A stretch of DNA of 64,000 nucleotides, from positions 242,287 to 306,286 of the forward strand of contig CAAAJI010000038.1 of NCBI GenBank assembly GCA_900642245.1, read 5' to 3'. Positions 34,206 through 46,316 of the stretch are shown piece after piece. The notes below the pieces were generated by a model. The model ran no database searches, was not told the origin of the DNA, and saw only the letters and a list, made by a program, of their open reading frames with translations. How positions within the stretch are numbered: position 1 is the stretch's first letter; every line of letters starts with the position of its first letter. Source of the stretch: Fragilaria radians (taxonomy: Eukaryota > Bacillariophyta > Fragilariophyceae > Fragilariales > Fragilariaceae). A program made the translations under genes and the position numbers.

Positions 34206-37200
34206 CAGGGTACGCTATGCTGATAATCTTAACACTACTTTTAGGGTTTCATTAGAGTAAAGGGTGACTTTGGTAGGAAGAAACAATCCATTTTTCTCTC
34301 TGTAATTGGTCACTGGTCACTGCGTCTCAGGTCTGTCCGCTCGTACAGGTAACAAAACCCTGATGAAATAGCTCGTCCTTCTTTTTTCGAAGAAAAAAGT
34401 TGCAAAATTTACCTGTAACCCCATTTAAGCTCCAAAAAGTTAAACATCAAGGTGAAATATCTTTTTGAAATCTTGGGAAATACTTGGAGAGGAATGAAGA
34501 CGCCTTGACATTAAGGTATTTGATAAGTTAATCATATTTTGAATACTTGAATACTTGGGTTCCTTAATGTGTTTGTGCTTATCATTGAAAAGCTTTGAAA
34601 TTTAAGGAAATTTAAGAAGCGCTTGCAACTTACCTTATCTTTTGTTGTTTACTTTACATCTTGACTTACACTGTTGCTTCTCAAGTGGCGCTTGAAAGAG
34701 TGATAAAATATTTCACCCCCTATGGACGGTACATCTCATAACTATGTTTCAGATAATACGAAGCATTGGGTGCTTTTTGACTCGTTTCTCAGCGGAGATC
34801 AGGATATTTTAATCAAGATTCCATAAATAGTTAAATGATTGAGGCAATGCGAATTTCGATAGCAAAATCATTGCAATTATTAGTTGGTTCAGATGATTCA
34901 TAATTGGACTCGGGCAAAGCTTTAGGAGCAGCATCTGAGAGGCAGAGTCATTTACAAGTCCTACGTTGAAGAGCCACGGAAATAGTTATGAAGTAGAAGA
35001 TTAGACGTTAAATCCTACGTGGAGCACAGCCTTGGAGTCTGGGGAGCTGCTCACGAGTTACGATCGGATCTTTCGAAACCCGTGACACATATTGGTCTAC
35101 AAAAGCTGATCAGAGGAATTTTCACTTTTGGACTTCTTACTATATCTATTTCCTTATGAGTCAGACAAGAAAGCCTGGAAAATACCCTTTACATTGCTCA
35201 TACCATCATATTACAGAGTTGACACTCTCTCTACTTGGAAGTTTAGCCCCCGACGCCTTTTCTTGTCTTACCTTCCTTTTCTCGCATAACTAGTTCAAGT
35301 TCAATTTGCGAAAGAAATGCAGACATGCAGATTCTAATTCGTGAACCTTAAGCTGACTCTTCGAGTATACACGTACTTGTATCGCTTATCTTCTTCGCAT
35401 TTTTCTGGTTCAATTTGGAATAGTTTCCTAAAATTCAGGCTTTTTGGAGATCGAGTTTTTTGTGCTTAGGGAATTAACTTTAGGTAGTTTTCACAAAGCG
35501 TTGACAGTAAGTTTGATTCTTAAATTACTTCAAGATTTCCTGAGGTTTTTACAATTGGTTTCATTGCTTGATATCTATGTGAAACAGTCATTAGAATTCG
35601 GCGCATAATGTTTGGCAGAGGATAATCCTGACGCCATAACCTCTGCCATGAAGCTACAAACCAGTGGACTTCCAATAAATCAAAGGCTGCTATGATTAAC
35701 GCAAATGCCAGGGTGATTAATTAAAACAGTTATTGAAGAATCTGTCAGAATGTGTAACCAAGTTAAGCAAAATATTTCGATTTTGCATAATGCTTCCTCT
35801 GAATCTGTGGAGTCAAAATTGTAAGCTTTGATGTCATCAGATACTTCGAATAAAATACCTCTAAAGATTTATACGTCATAGCGGAGAATATACCTAATCA
35901 TATCAGCAATTTATCTTTCAAAGTACCACTATACTTTTATCTAATTTGACCATGGAATGGATCACTTATTCCCGTCAATGAAATTATGTGGTATGGCAAA
36001 TGCTTTGGCATTTTGACTATTTGATAGTGGGAAGAATAACATTCCCAACGTGAAACATCATGGCATTACATTAATGTTGAATCATCAGAATTGAGAGACT
36101 TTGACTTCCAAAACTTCATCACCACACGTTTGGAATTTTGCATAGCCTTTATAGTAGAAGTTATCGTATGCTTAAGATGGCCTTCCGTAGCATTCGATTC
36201 TATGAGCATTCCATGGGGTGAAAAATACCTTAGACGCAAATGGACTCACTAGATTGAGAAAATAAATTGCTTTCCATTTTTTAAAGTTTGTATATCTGAA
36301 AAGTCACAATTAAATACAGAAAATATGGAATATATTATCAGCCAGACATATTCCTAAACCCTTGGAATCCCCAGCACTTGCAAACTTATTTGCAGCTATG
36401 AAAATGAGTGATCAAACCCATATCTTGATTACTTCACTTTATTAAAATGTAATGAAGAAAATAATTCATTTCTTCGACCTTTCTTTGGCGTACTTCATTA
36501 TTCTCCTGTAAGTGTTTACATGACTTTGATTGACTTGAAAGCCTCACATCATATGGATTCTAAAATTCTTTACAAACTTTCTTTTAAACACTTTAAAAGT
36601 GTTGGGCTTTACTTGTCTGTCTAGCTCATTGAGTACAATCAACTTACGCTGATTTTATCATTTCAACTGAATCTACACCATGACAGATCTTTTAAGATAA
36701 CTATTTCGAATTTTATTCTCTGCTCGTTCATCATTTTGTGGCTGTTTTCTTAGTGAGGATTCTTAAATTTGCATAATTTAAATTGAACTGCTATCCGAAA
36801 TAATAGCATTTACACAAGAATAATACCCACACACGGTTACAAGTAATGCCATTTTGCAATAAGACTTTTGTCTTTTTTCCACTTTTCCTGCTTTTCAAAT
36901 GAACTGATTGACTACACTTCATGAATTTGCTTGAGCGAGAAGAATGGCACTTGACAATAGATTCTCTAGAAAGCAGGAAAAGAGCCTTACAAATCCTTAT
37001 TATGCCAAGAGTGCAACATGTAACGCTGATTTGAGCAAAGAGAGAAAAACTGATTTGATGACATGTCAGTCTTATAATTCGGTTAGATTCTGGCAATTTC
37101 ATATTGAGACATCTAATCGGAATGGAATTGTTGTAAATGGACGACTCAAAAGGAAGGAAAGGTTATTTTTGCCTTTCATGGCAGCGAAACTGAAGATTCA

Positions 37201-37324
37201 ACAAAAAAGCCAAATTATCAGTGTAAGAAAGCAAGCTCGCATTTGTAGGAAATGCGAATTATGCTGGGATATTCTTGTTTCGTAATTTCTAGAAGTACTA
37301 CCAAAGCCTGGAAATCACTTTTTC
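34206..37324. other. Gene-free stretch
   Basis: About 3.1 kb. The left end is the PPR-like gene's promoter. The 113-codon ORF at 36944-37285 has no recognisable content; it directly precedes the copia remnant and could be its degraded 5' part. No other signal seen. Confidence 0.4.
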
Positions 37325-38140
37325 ACAAATGAGGATATCTCAACGGAAATCTGGAGGACGAAATCTAAAATCAAGGTCCTAAAGGGTTATGGTGCTCAGT
37401 AAAAGGACGAAAGCTAAACCAAAATTGGATAAATTCATCTATGGACTACTTCACGCATATTAAGTAGGAAGGGATCAAAATTTGCATTTTTTGCCTCATT
37501 GCGGACGATGGGACCCCTATCGTAAAATTTAGTGTAGTGCAGAAAAACATCCAACGAGGCCAAAAAGTGGCCAAAATAAAGATTTAGAGAACCTTTGAAA
37601 CTCTTTATTGATCTGAAATAAAGGAAAGTACATAGGGTTTCATTCGGACCCAAATAAGTTAAAATAGAAGAGACATAAAAAGCACCATCAGCTCCTGAAT
37701 GTTTGTTTTAAGACCTGGTCCCAAGAGGACTAAAACAAATGAAAAGACGCAAAAGTGCTCAGATCAGCCAAAAGAGAATGCTCTATTTGTTCAAACGTTT
37801 AAGACCGGATTTGATTAGTCCAGTCAAAGAATCTGATAGCAAGATGGATGGAGCTGCACCTGGCCACAAGAAAGAATTGAAAAGATGATTCGATTTGTAT
37901 CAGTAACTGTAAAGATGAGATTAGAAACGATTGTAGGTCATGGAATAAGGTGAATCGTTGTGTCCTTCTGTGCTAGCGACGTTACTGTGACAAAGATGAA
38001 ACGAAGAGTGTCACAGGGTTTGTGCTCTTGGCTCCCAGACTTGTATCATAGAAATCTGAATCTTCACCAAATGTGACGTTTTCAGTCATTGAGGCTGTGC
38101 GTGTTGAGTTATGTGAAGCAGTTTGGGAAGTTGTCGTGAA
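37325..38140 (+). mobile_element. Second decayed Ty1/copia-type retrotransposon (RT and RNase H)
   Basis: On the plus strand, in copia order: reverse transcriptase pieces 'YLNGNLEDEI' and 'KGYGAQ' (about 37335-37400), 'KFIYGLLHAY' (about 37430-37460), then 'RPDLISPVKES', 'MDGAAPGHKKELKRMIRF' (about 37805-37895) and RNase H 'DKDETKSVTGFVLLA' with 'SVIEA' further on (about 37985-38100). Stops and frame changes interrupt every segment. It is oriented oppositely to the remnant at 6595-7800, and the motif spelling differs, so they are different insertions. Confidence 0.75.
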
Positions 38141-38400
38141 TTAAATCCTGCGCAGGCATAAATGTGTAGGTTTCTCTTTTTTAAAGGTTTAAAGAAAAGC
38201 TTATCAAATAATAAGTTTTCCTTTTTAAGACCTAAAAGGGAGAAACCTATTTATAAGTTTTCTAATCAGATATTTCAAGAGAAACCTATTTTTTTCGAAT
38301 TAGATATTACAAGAGAAGCCTATAAGCAAGTTTCCTTTTTTGAAATTAAGAGAGAAACCCATTTAGCAAGACCTCCTTTTTAACTAAAAGGTACAGCATT
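38141..38400. repeat. Degenerate short-repeat stretch
   Basis: GAGAA(A/G)CC recurs at about 38240, 38279, 38313 and 38352 with 34-39 nt spacing, separated by AT-rich sequence with TTTTT and AAGTTTTC. It lies just downstream of the copia RNase H and may be part of its terminal repeat. Ends not determined. Confidence 0.45.
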
Positions 38401-40212
38401 GAATTCTTGATGGAAAGGTCAGAAAGTTCTCTCTTCAATAAGAACTTTCTTTATTCTAAATTCTATAATAATTACCTTTTCTTATAATTTCTTGTTCATC
38501 GCTATTTTTGCAATTTGTTAACTTCTTTTCTTTGTCTTCAGCTTAATCCTACAGGTTAAGACAGAAATGATGTTCATTTCGCAACTCTTTGAAACAGTAG
38601 AAATTGATGACAAAAAGCCAAAGAGAATCCATGCAGACAAACTTTCGGCTGTGTCTTTACCTAGGAATAGAAACTCAGCGTAAGAATACTGCCAAATAGC
38701 CATGTTTATTCATCTACAGTGAGATCCAACAACGAGGGATCAGGTTCGGATGAGAATCCAACAGATTCAATTCTGCAACATACGCTTGTTTCTTAGGATC
38801 TTCAATAACTTAAGATGAAAGACAGACATAATGCCAGAATATCGTTTTGCACATCCTCTGGAAAGTCTACTGGATATAGAATGTATTAAAATTTTGCATA
38901 GGCTCACAATGAATGACATACGATATATCATAAGGAGCCTAGTTTCGTAGATCTATTTTATCTAGCTAAGAATCAAATTCAAAGATACAAAAAACTACAT
39001 ATCCGAGAACAAAGAAAAGCAGGTTTGATCTAAGTTTAATGTTTTGGATCCGAAGGGGAAAACTGGCATACTCGTTCAAAGAAAAGCAAAACAAGAAGCT
39101 TGTAACTGTCAGTTAGTTAGTTGCTTAAGAATGACTGATAAAGCTGTAGCCATAACCATGGTAGGAGCATCAAGGAATAAGATATCTTACTTGCATCAAG
39201 ATACCTGGCATGAAAGCCCTAAGATTTTTTCACTTTTAACAAATCTGATCTTTCTTACAGTCGCTTGAATTGCATTGAATTTCACTTCGCAGCTTGACTA
39301 TGTGACTTATCTTTGCTCCTTCTACGAATTGACAAATTAACACAGAAACATCCTAGAAATGGCATCTTCGGCCCAGTCAATGTTCCTGTGCGCAACAACA
39401 TCGCAACATCATTCTTCTGCCTTTGCTTTTTCACATTTTAAACAGAAGCAAATAGTGTCGAGAATGTCTATTATCGATCCTTGTGGAAATTTAGGTAGTA
39501 AAGGTGCCTGCTATTCATTCTTTTCAAGAGATCTGTAAAGGATTGGAAGCATACATTTGACTTTACCTGATTTGCAAATGCTAACCTGGTTCAAGACCAA
39601 TACCTGTAAGTGATCACGGTGCTCAGTAGATTTTTATTTGTTTTCAAGTGTGGGATTAACTCTCTACAAGCCGTGGAAAAATACTAATTAAACTCATGGG
39701 ATTCAAGGACTATACATGATACAGTATCGAATGCGTTACCCAAAACGTGAAAAGGCAATGTATTCTATACTACTAATGATTTTGGAATATCTGACCGTTT
39801 TGAAATAGACTACAATTCTTCAATTACTAACTGAAATTTTATGTTGAAGAGTCTACGTGGTTTAGATCCTTTTATAAAACTGTACAAAAGATAAAGCTTG
39901 TGTTCACTTCAAAAATGTGTCACTTTAAAGGCAAGTTAGTTTTCTTCAGCTGATCTCATAATCATTTTACTCTCTAAAGATTTATGGGGAAAACTTGATT
40001 CTATTGCAAGTTTCAACATCACTCCTTTTTTGGGAATCTTTTCTTACCCTCATTCTAAGGCTTCCCTTATCGAAGGCCTGTGATCACTTTTGTTGGGAAT
40101 CCTTGTTACGTTCATTGCTGTTTTTTGGGTGTAAGTGTGGGAGGTGGTGAGGCGAGGGGGGGGAGTTAAGATCTTTCTTTTTTCTTGTCGTCAGTCAGTA
40201 GCGTGTTTTTCC
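38401..40212. other. Gene-free stretch upstream of cbbX
   Basis: No credible ORF. A G-rich patch (GGTGGTGAGGCGAGGGGGGG) lies at about 40144-40163, roughly 410 bp upstream of the cbbX start; it could form a G-quadruplex, which is speculative. Confidence 0.35.
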
Positions 40213-40218
40213 TGACGT
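40213..40218. promoter_or_regulatory. TGACGT motif (CO2/cAMP-responsive-element-like), distal
   Basis: TGACGT about 350 bp upstream of the cbbX start. In the diatom Phaeodactylum tricornutum, TGACGT-type elements (CCREs) bound by a bZIP factor mediate CO2 and cAMP response of the pyrenoidal carbonic anhydrase promoter. Function here is inferred from the motif only; a 6-mer occurs often by chance. Confidence 0.25.
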
Positions 40219-40477
40219 AGCAGTGCAACTGTAGGAAGTTAGATGATGTCCAGATGAGAAATAAAGTCAATGTTTTCCAATCGAAAGACTATAAAAATGC
40301 GTAGATCCGAACCCTCGTTACTTCGTACTCAGGTGTCAATTCCAGTATTCAATCTTTGAGGGGTCAACAATAAATGTGAGGAAAATACAAAAATACTGTA
40401 AAATAAGTATTCACTAGCAGAAAAGTCGAGAACCTCCAGGAAACTACCATCTGCCACTAATAAGGACTGTACGTTCA

Positions 40478-40500
40478 TTACGTAAGTTGTCTTGTGACGT
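40478..40500. promoter_or_regulatory. TTACGTAA and TGACGT motifs close to the cbbX start
   Basis: TTACGTAA (40478-40485, palindromic) and TGACGT (40495-40500, followed by AAGCG) lie 70-92 bp upstream of the ATG at 40570. Both are bZIP-type ACGT cores. Their clustering close to the start makes a regulatory role more plausible than for the distal copy; no transcription start is marked in the sequence. Confidence 0.4.
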
Positions 40501-40569
40501 AAGCGTTAATAGATTACACGTACGTATCAAGATTTTCTATTGTAAGGAACCTCATTAAAACCTATCACC

Positions 40570-42079
40570 ATGAAGTTCTCAACTGCAGCATTTGCTTTGT
40601 GTTTATCCGTTGTCTCAGCGTTTTCTCCTGGAATTAGCAGCCGTGTAAGTTTCAATTGCGGAATAGTTCTTTGAATTTTTTTAGTCATCAATCAGTGGAA
40701 CTTACGATCCTCATCTGAAAAGCAATCTGTCCGACTCTTTGCTGGTGACGGTAATCCACCACCCTTTCCTGCTTACCCATGGCCGGGTACATCGAATCCA
40801 GCACCTCCACCTGCTCCCACCTATCCATCATACTCTGCTCCTGCCCCAGCAGCTGCTGTCCCTGCCAACCCTTCTGCTGGAAACCCTAATCCTTTTGGAA
40901 CCAAGTCTTTGGAGTTCACTGGTGGAAATGACCCAAACATGAAGAACTACAAAAAGCTTAGCCAGGCTCTCAATGAAGCCGACACCGAGCGTAGAAAGGA
41001 TTCCGAAGCAGCAGCAAATCGTGAACGTGCAGCGCAGATGAAACGCGAGGAACGAGAGAGAAAGATCAAGTACATGCAGGAAATGCCTGATAGCCAACCA
41101 GCAGGTACAGGTAAGCCACTGTGAAATGTATGTGTCAATTATTCGATGTCGAGCATCTAAATTATTAAAATCCAATGAAGTTGACGAGTTTATGTTTAAG
41201 GAAGGTGTACAAGATCAACTCAACAAGCTCGATACAGAGCTCGTTGGACTTATCCCTGTGAAAAAGAGAGTGAAAGAAATTGCAGCTCTGCTTGTTCTCG
41301 ACAAGATGCGTCGCAAGCTTGGATTTGAGACAGCCGTACCGTCTCTACACATGTCTTTTACGGGAGCGCCAGGAACTGGAAAGACTACTGTTGCTATTCG
41401 TATGGGACAAATTCTTGCCAAGATGGGATACTCTCGTAGGGGACATGTTGTGCTCGCCACTCGTGATGATCTAGTAGGTCAGTATGTTGGTCACACTGCG
41501 CCCAAAACCAAAGAAATGATTAAGAAAGCTATGGGAGGAGTCCTTCTAGTTGATGAGGCATACTACCTTTACAATGCTGCAAATGATCGTGATTACGGTC
41601 AAGAATCCATTGAAATTCTCCTCAACGTGATGGAAAACAACCAAGATGATCTTGTGGTCGCTGTTGCCGGCTACAAAGATAGAATGGATAAATTTTTCTC
41701 ATACATTCCGGGTATGATGTCGCGTATTGGTAACCATATTGACTTTCCTAACTACAGTGCAGATGAACTTGTGAAAATTGCCTCTCTTATGGCTAAAGCG
41801 TTGGAGTATGAAATTGATGCCAACGCATTCCCAGTTTTCAAGAGCTATATTGAAAAGCGCATGGAGCTTCCCTACTTTTCCAATGCAAGAACTGTGAGAA
41901 ACGCAATGGACCGCGCAAGAATGAACTCAGCCATACGTACATTCGAAAAGTATGCAATTAAGGGTGAAAACGGAGGATTGTGCACCATCAATGACTTGAA
42001 GCTGATTAAAGCAGAAGATTTCCAGATTTTGTTGGATGATATTGTCAATGCCGATGTTGAAAAGCGAATCTTTGCTTAA
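40570..42079 (+). CDS. cbbX: CbbX, plastid-targeted red-type Rubisco activase, three exons
   Basis: Exons 40570-40644, 40696-41110 and 41181-42079; introns of 51 nt (GTAAGT...TCAG, phase 0) and 70 nt (GTAAGC...GAAG, phase 1). 462 residues. The N-terminus MKFSTAAFALCLSVVSAFSPG is a signal peptide followed at once by a Phe at the cleavage site, the ASAF-like mark of diatom plastid targeting. A Pro/Ala-rich linker and a charged coiled coil (about 110-155) lead to the AAA+ core: Walker A GAPGTGKTT (225-233), pore-loop YVGHTAPKT, Walker B VLLVDEAYYL (Asp288-Glu289) and the C-terminal helical lid with LPYFSNARTVRNAMDRAR. CbbX hexamers use ATP to pull the large-subunit C-terminus of form ID Rubisco and release inhibitory sugar phosphates. 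Some red-lineage algae carry it on the plastid genome; this copy is nuclear. AATAAA lies at 42147. Confidence 0.96.
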
Positions 42080-44955
42080 AAGTACATTCTGAGGATTGCA
42101 TCCTTAGTTATTGAAGGGTCTAGCATTTCTTAGACAAATTCTTTGAAATAAAGAGTTTTAGAACAATAAGTATTTTGATGTGTACAACATACTGGCACAG
42201 ATTTCTGTTAGTTGTTTCTTCTGATCAAAGTCATAAATCATTTATTCATTCAAGTAGACTTTCAGTCGTTTTCAATGAGAGACTTAAGTTTGTTGAACTT
42301 GATAATGGGATGAAAACAAACTCCATACTTGCACGTTCATGATAGAAGTAGCAGGTTTATCAGCTTCAAATGAACTTGATTAAGGATTCCAATGACAATG
42401 CAAACTGCATCAGGATGTAGAGGGGAACATTTCTGTGCATACCGCTAAAATATTCACAATGATTCCCATTTTTAATTTTTTCATCAACCTCTGCTCTAGA
42501 GTATACTGAATAATACAGTGCATGGACGTTTTTCCAATAAACTAGGAAAGTATATAACCTGACTCAATTCTACTTTCATTAAAGTTCCATATCTCAAATT
42601 CCTTCCCATTGTATTCACGAAACACATTCATCATTATATTATTGTCCAAACCCTGGGGGGACATACCTCGGAATTTTCAGGGAAGAAATGAAACAGTTTG
42701 CAATTTAAGCATTATTTGATTTCGTGGTAAGCGCAACTTTGCTAAAAATTATGCTGTATGATAGTTGATGAAGTATCATCCTGTTTCTTTCACCCGATTT
42801 GCTGAATGTGTCGCAGATTAATTCAGTATCCAAGGGAAAAGTAATTTCTCTCAATTTTACAAAATAAACCAAGACGTAAGCCTACTTTATAGCCAACTAA
42901 TGAAATAACTTGAATACCTTTTCCAGAGAATAATTCTTCTCTTCTCCAACGTCTAGGTAAAGATAACTTAGTTATCCCTTAAATCATTCTCGCATATTTG
43001 GGAATGACAACTACTATTATCAACAAAAGTGAAAACGCCGAAACATTCAAAGGAAAGAGACATACTTATACCTTATTTCAAGGTCGCAAAGGGACCCTTG
43101 TAGGCAATAAGAGAGCAATTTTGTTTAGCTGTAGACTGAGAGGTTGAAAATGATTATGAAATGAAAATGGGAGCCGATTTCATGAGCAAACTCAAAATAT
43201 AATCATTCCTAGGGATGATTCAATTTTTATAGATGTGCACCAGCAATTAGACACAACCTTGCTCCTTTTGCAGCCCCATCTTCACCCAAATGCGTTCTCT
43301 GTAAAAATGCCGAAAAACCAAGAGATATTGGACAATGAAAAATGAGTAATTGCACAAGCATGCAAAGTTAATGAATTCTGGATTTCATTGCATCTGTTTC
43401 GTAAATTGATGACACTAGCGACATATAATTTGGGGGGCTATAGGCCACAAAATTCTAATTAAAGTAACAAAAAATCAAACAAGAAAGGAATGCACTACAT
43501 CACTGGAGGAAACATTGGAAGCCTATATTTATGAAAGATAGCATTCTTATCCCAGTATCGCAAATGACAGGATTCAGCACCATCGTGTCAAGCCATATAC
43601 TCGGCGTAAACGCACATAGCAGTAGCAAAGGTCAACAAAATTGTGGACCAACCTAGCTGCTTCGCGGGTATTTTCATGAAGTTCAAACTCTTAAACTGAA
43701 TTTCACTCTCAATCTTAAGGATACTTGTCTCCTCTCTGAATTTGGATGGAATAAGATAGATGGAAAAGCTTAATTGTCATTATTGAATCCATAATGCTGT
43801 TTGATTCTTTGTTGAGACACTCTCCTATTCCCACACTATATATGATTTGTCTCCTGAAAGCCAGAGCCTCGAAGATCCTAATTGCAAGAGATAGTTGAGT
43901 CATGTCCTTCATGCTACATACTTTTAGTGTTACTAGTATACTCTTTTTGGTTGCTTTACTCCTATGCCCTAAATCCATTATCAATGTCAGAAAAAAAGGC
44001 AGGTGATCTCCAAAATGATGCTTTCAAAGATTTCTTGCTCATACTGTCATTATCACATTCCATAACTTGTGGCTGCTACTTGAAACGGAATTGTTTAAGA
44101 GCTTTTGCTTTGTGATATCCAAAGACTGCAATATCTTTATTTTTTCAAATCTTGGATTCTTAAGTTCAAGTAGTCATTAGAATTCAATAAAGTCAATAAG
44201 TACCACTCTTTGAGGTATGTCCAAAAGATTACCTGCATGTTTCTTTTAAACTTTGTACCTAGATTTATCATTGAGATCCCGTGTTTGTATTCGTTACGAT
44301 TTACTTGTATTTTATCCATTAAATTATCCTATTAACTATCCTATACACCTACATATCTAAGTTCTTTTTCTTTTTAGCATACTACGTAGAAAATTGTTTT
44401 ATCAAACATCTCTTCAGTCTTGCTTTACTTCTTTGTCATTTTATTCAGAATGAACGAGGCGATAAAGCTCTTGATCAGACCTAGAATCTGGAACGGCACG
44501 AGAAAAAAAGTATTCAAATCAATTTTTCAGTGAAGAATTTGTGTTCAGTTTTCAGCTTTTGTAGCTCTAGAAATTTCCACAAGCAAAATATGAGGAATAT
44601 AAGCCCTTCTACATGATGCCAAACTGATTGCAAATGGAGATATTAAAGTTTTCATCTACTAAATTACTAGGAAAATCTTCAGATTCACTTATGCACTTGA
44701 ATTTATCTTGTATTCTTAATGAAGTTAACAGAATCCAATCATTTACCCTGAAATCGTTTTCGAACGTGTTTTTGAGAACCCTAATAAAGATTGTTCAAGT
44801 CGAAACAAAATCCTATTGGTTCCAGCCTGCACTTCATTCTGGTGATTGAGAAGTCACATCACAGACACACAGCCAGCACAACAAGGCGAAGAAAAATTGG
44901 ATTTTTACCACTCGAATGAGAATACTTTCTCGTCTAGAGTTGCGCATAGCACAAA
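42080..44955. other. Gene-free stretch
   Basis: About 2.9 kb, AT-rich. A possible polyadenylation signal for cbbX is at 42147-42152. ORFs at 43715-43984 (-), 43882-44115 and 44628-44849 lack coding character. Confidence 0.4.
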
Positions 44956-46316
44956 ATGTCGATCCGAAAGGATGAAGAGAAGAAATATGACGAAGATATG
45001 GACGAAGAATACGAAGGAGTAAAAACGATACCATTTTTGAGGCAAGTACGACTGCTAATGTGCACAGACAATTCCTGGGCTGAGATTAATGGTGGCCATA
45101 GACTAAACAGGCCGGCCCCGTCTATATTCAATTGATTTCTTTTTTTTGTAGTAATGACTCGTTTCGCTCTCACATTAGGGTTGTGGTGTTGCCCTTTCGA
45201 CTCCATCAGTACAGGATGATTCGTTTTGGGAGTTCTTTGTTCTTCACATCACAACCCGCCTTTTTCGTCACTGGAGGAAGAAATTCCGGGGAGGCTTTAA
45301 TTTTTCTAGATTATTAGCACATGAAAGAGTACGAGGCTTATCACCCCTCCGTTTTGGAATTTCTGTCAAATACGTATTCAGAAGTCGAAATCAAATTACC
45401 ATCAACCTGAAATCTTTCGACGATATTTTGAACAATGGACTTTCAGTTATAATTCGAAACCTTTCAGTAACTAACATTCTCATTTACTATACCTCATTAG
45501 ACGATTGACAGATATGTTGACTGAAAACGATGAGATTATTACGTTTCTACCTGGCAGTAAGTTTCGTAGTTCAGGTTAGTAATCACTGTCTCCAAGATAA
45601 CCATCTCAATATTCAATCTTCTAGGTTGTATTAATGGAAAAGTTTGCCTTGGGAGAATCATTGTCTACGACAGAGCTAGAGTTGAATCTGAGGTTCTTCC
45701 GAAATACTTCAACCACTCTTCGTTCGCCTCGCTACGTCGGCAACTAAACTATTTTTCTTTCACTCGCATCGGGAAAGGACGCCAAAGAGGGGCTACGTAT
45801 TGCAATGAAGGTGTGGTTGAACTAAACGATGTGTTACGCTTGAAACGCAGAACAACTGGGAATCCAGTGCCTCGGGATTTGGAGGGCGGAAGCCCTCTTT
45901 TTTCAAAAGCACTCAAAAAGAAGATTCAACAGCATCTTCCAAGTACAATCAACTCTATAGTGCCCTTTGTTCACCTTCCGACGACTCAGAGAGAGCGTCA
46001 ATCGTCTCGATCTATCGAAAAGTCAAGAACCCAAAAAAATGAGGCAAAATCTGTCGTGGTATCACCTTCCAATATCTCTCAGACTTACAATTGTTGTGGG
46101 GATGATCTTAAGCTACATCAAGCCAAGGCATCCCTGGACTTGGAATTTAAAGCTGAATGTCAACTCAGTTCAAATGTCTTTAGAGCTGAGGGATACCTAC
46201 ATTCTCAATGTTGCGAAAACGATGATCGATACATCTATGGTGACGACGACGTGTTAGCGGGATGTAGCGCTTTGTTATCCTTCGCCAGTGCGACAACTCT
46301 TGTAGGAAAGTCTTGA
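44956..46316 (+). CDS. Heat-shock-factor-type transcription factor, three exons
   Basis: Exons 44956-45041, 45501-45556 and 45625-46316, total 834 nt, 277 residues. Splicing is inferred from the protein family: exon 1 ends TIPFL(R), exon 2 gives RLTDMLTENDEIITFLPG and exon 3 SCINGKVCLGRIIVYDRARVESEVLPKYFNHSSFASLRRQLNYFSFTRI, which together follow the HSF DNA-binding domain (start PxFL..L..ML, I..F.PxG, ..VLPKYF.H..F.S..RQLN.Y.F). The recognition helix 'SSFASLRRQLNYFSF' is well kept. Intron 1 (459 nt) has donor TTGAG/GCAAGT, i.e. GC-AG; intron 2 (68 nt) has GTAAGT. After the domain the protein is short and polar, with no evident HR-A/B heptads, so it may not trimerise like classical HSF1. Diatoms carry expanded HSF families; targets are not predictable. 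Confidence 0.8.

Noticed and set aside
36944..37285. 113-codon plus-strand ORF before the second copia relic
   Set aside because: No recognisable motif and uneven composition; possibly degraded element sequence.
40739..41175. Antisense and alternate-frame ORFs over cbbX exon 2
   Set aside because: Shadows of the cbbX reading frame.
45132..45317. 61-codon ORF inside HSF intron 1
   Set aside because: Lies in the inferred intron; no HSF-like or other recognisable content. Including it would break the HSF domain.
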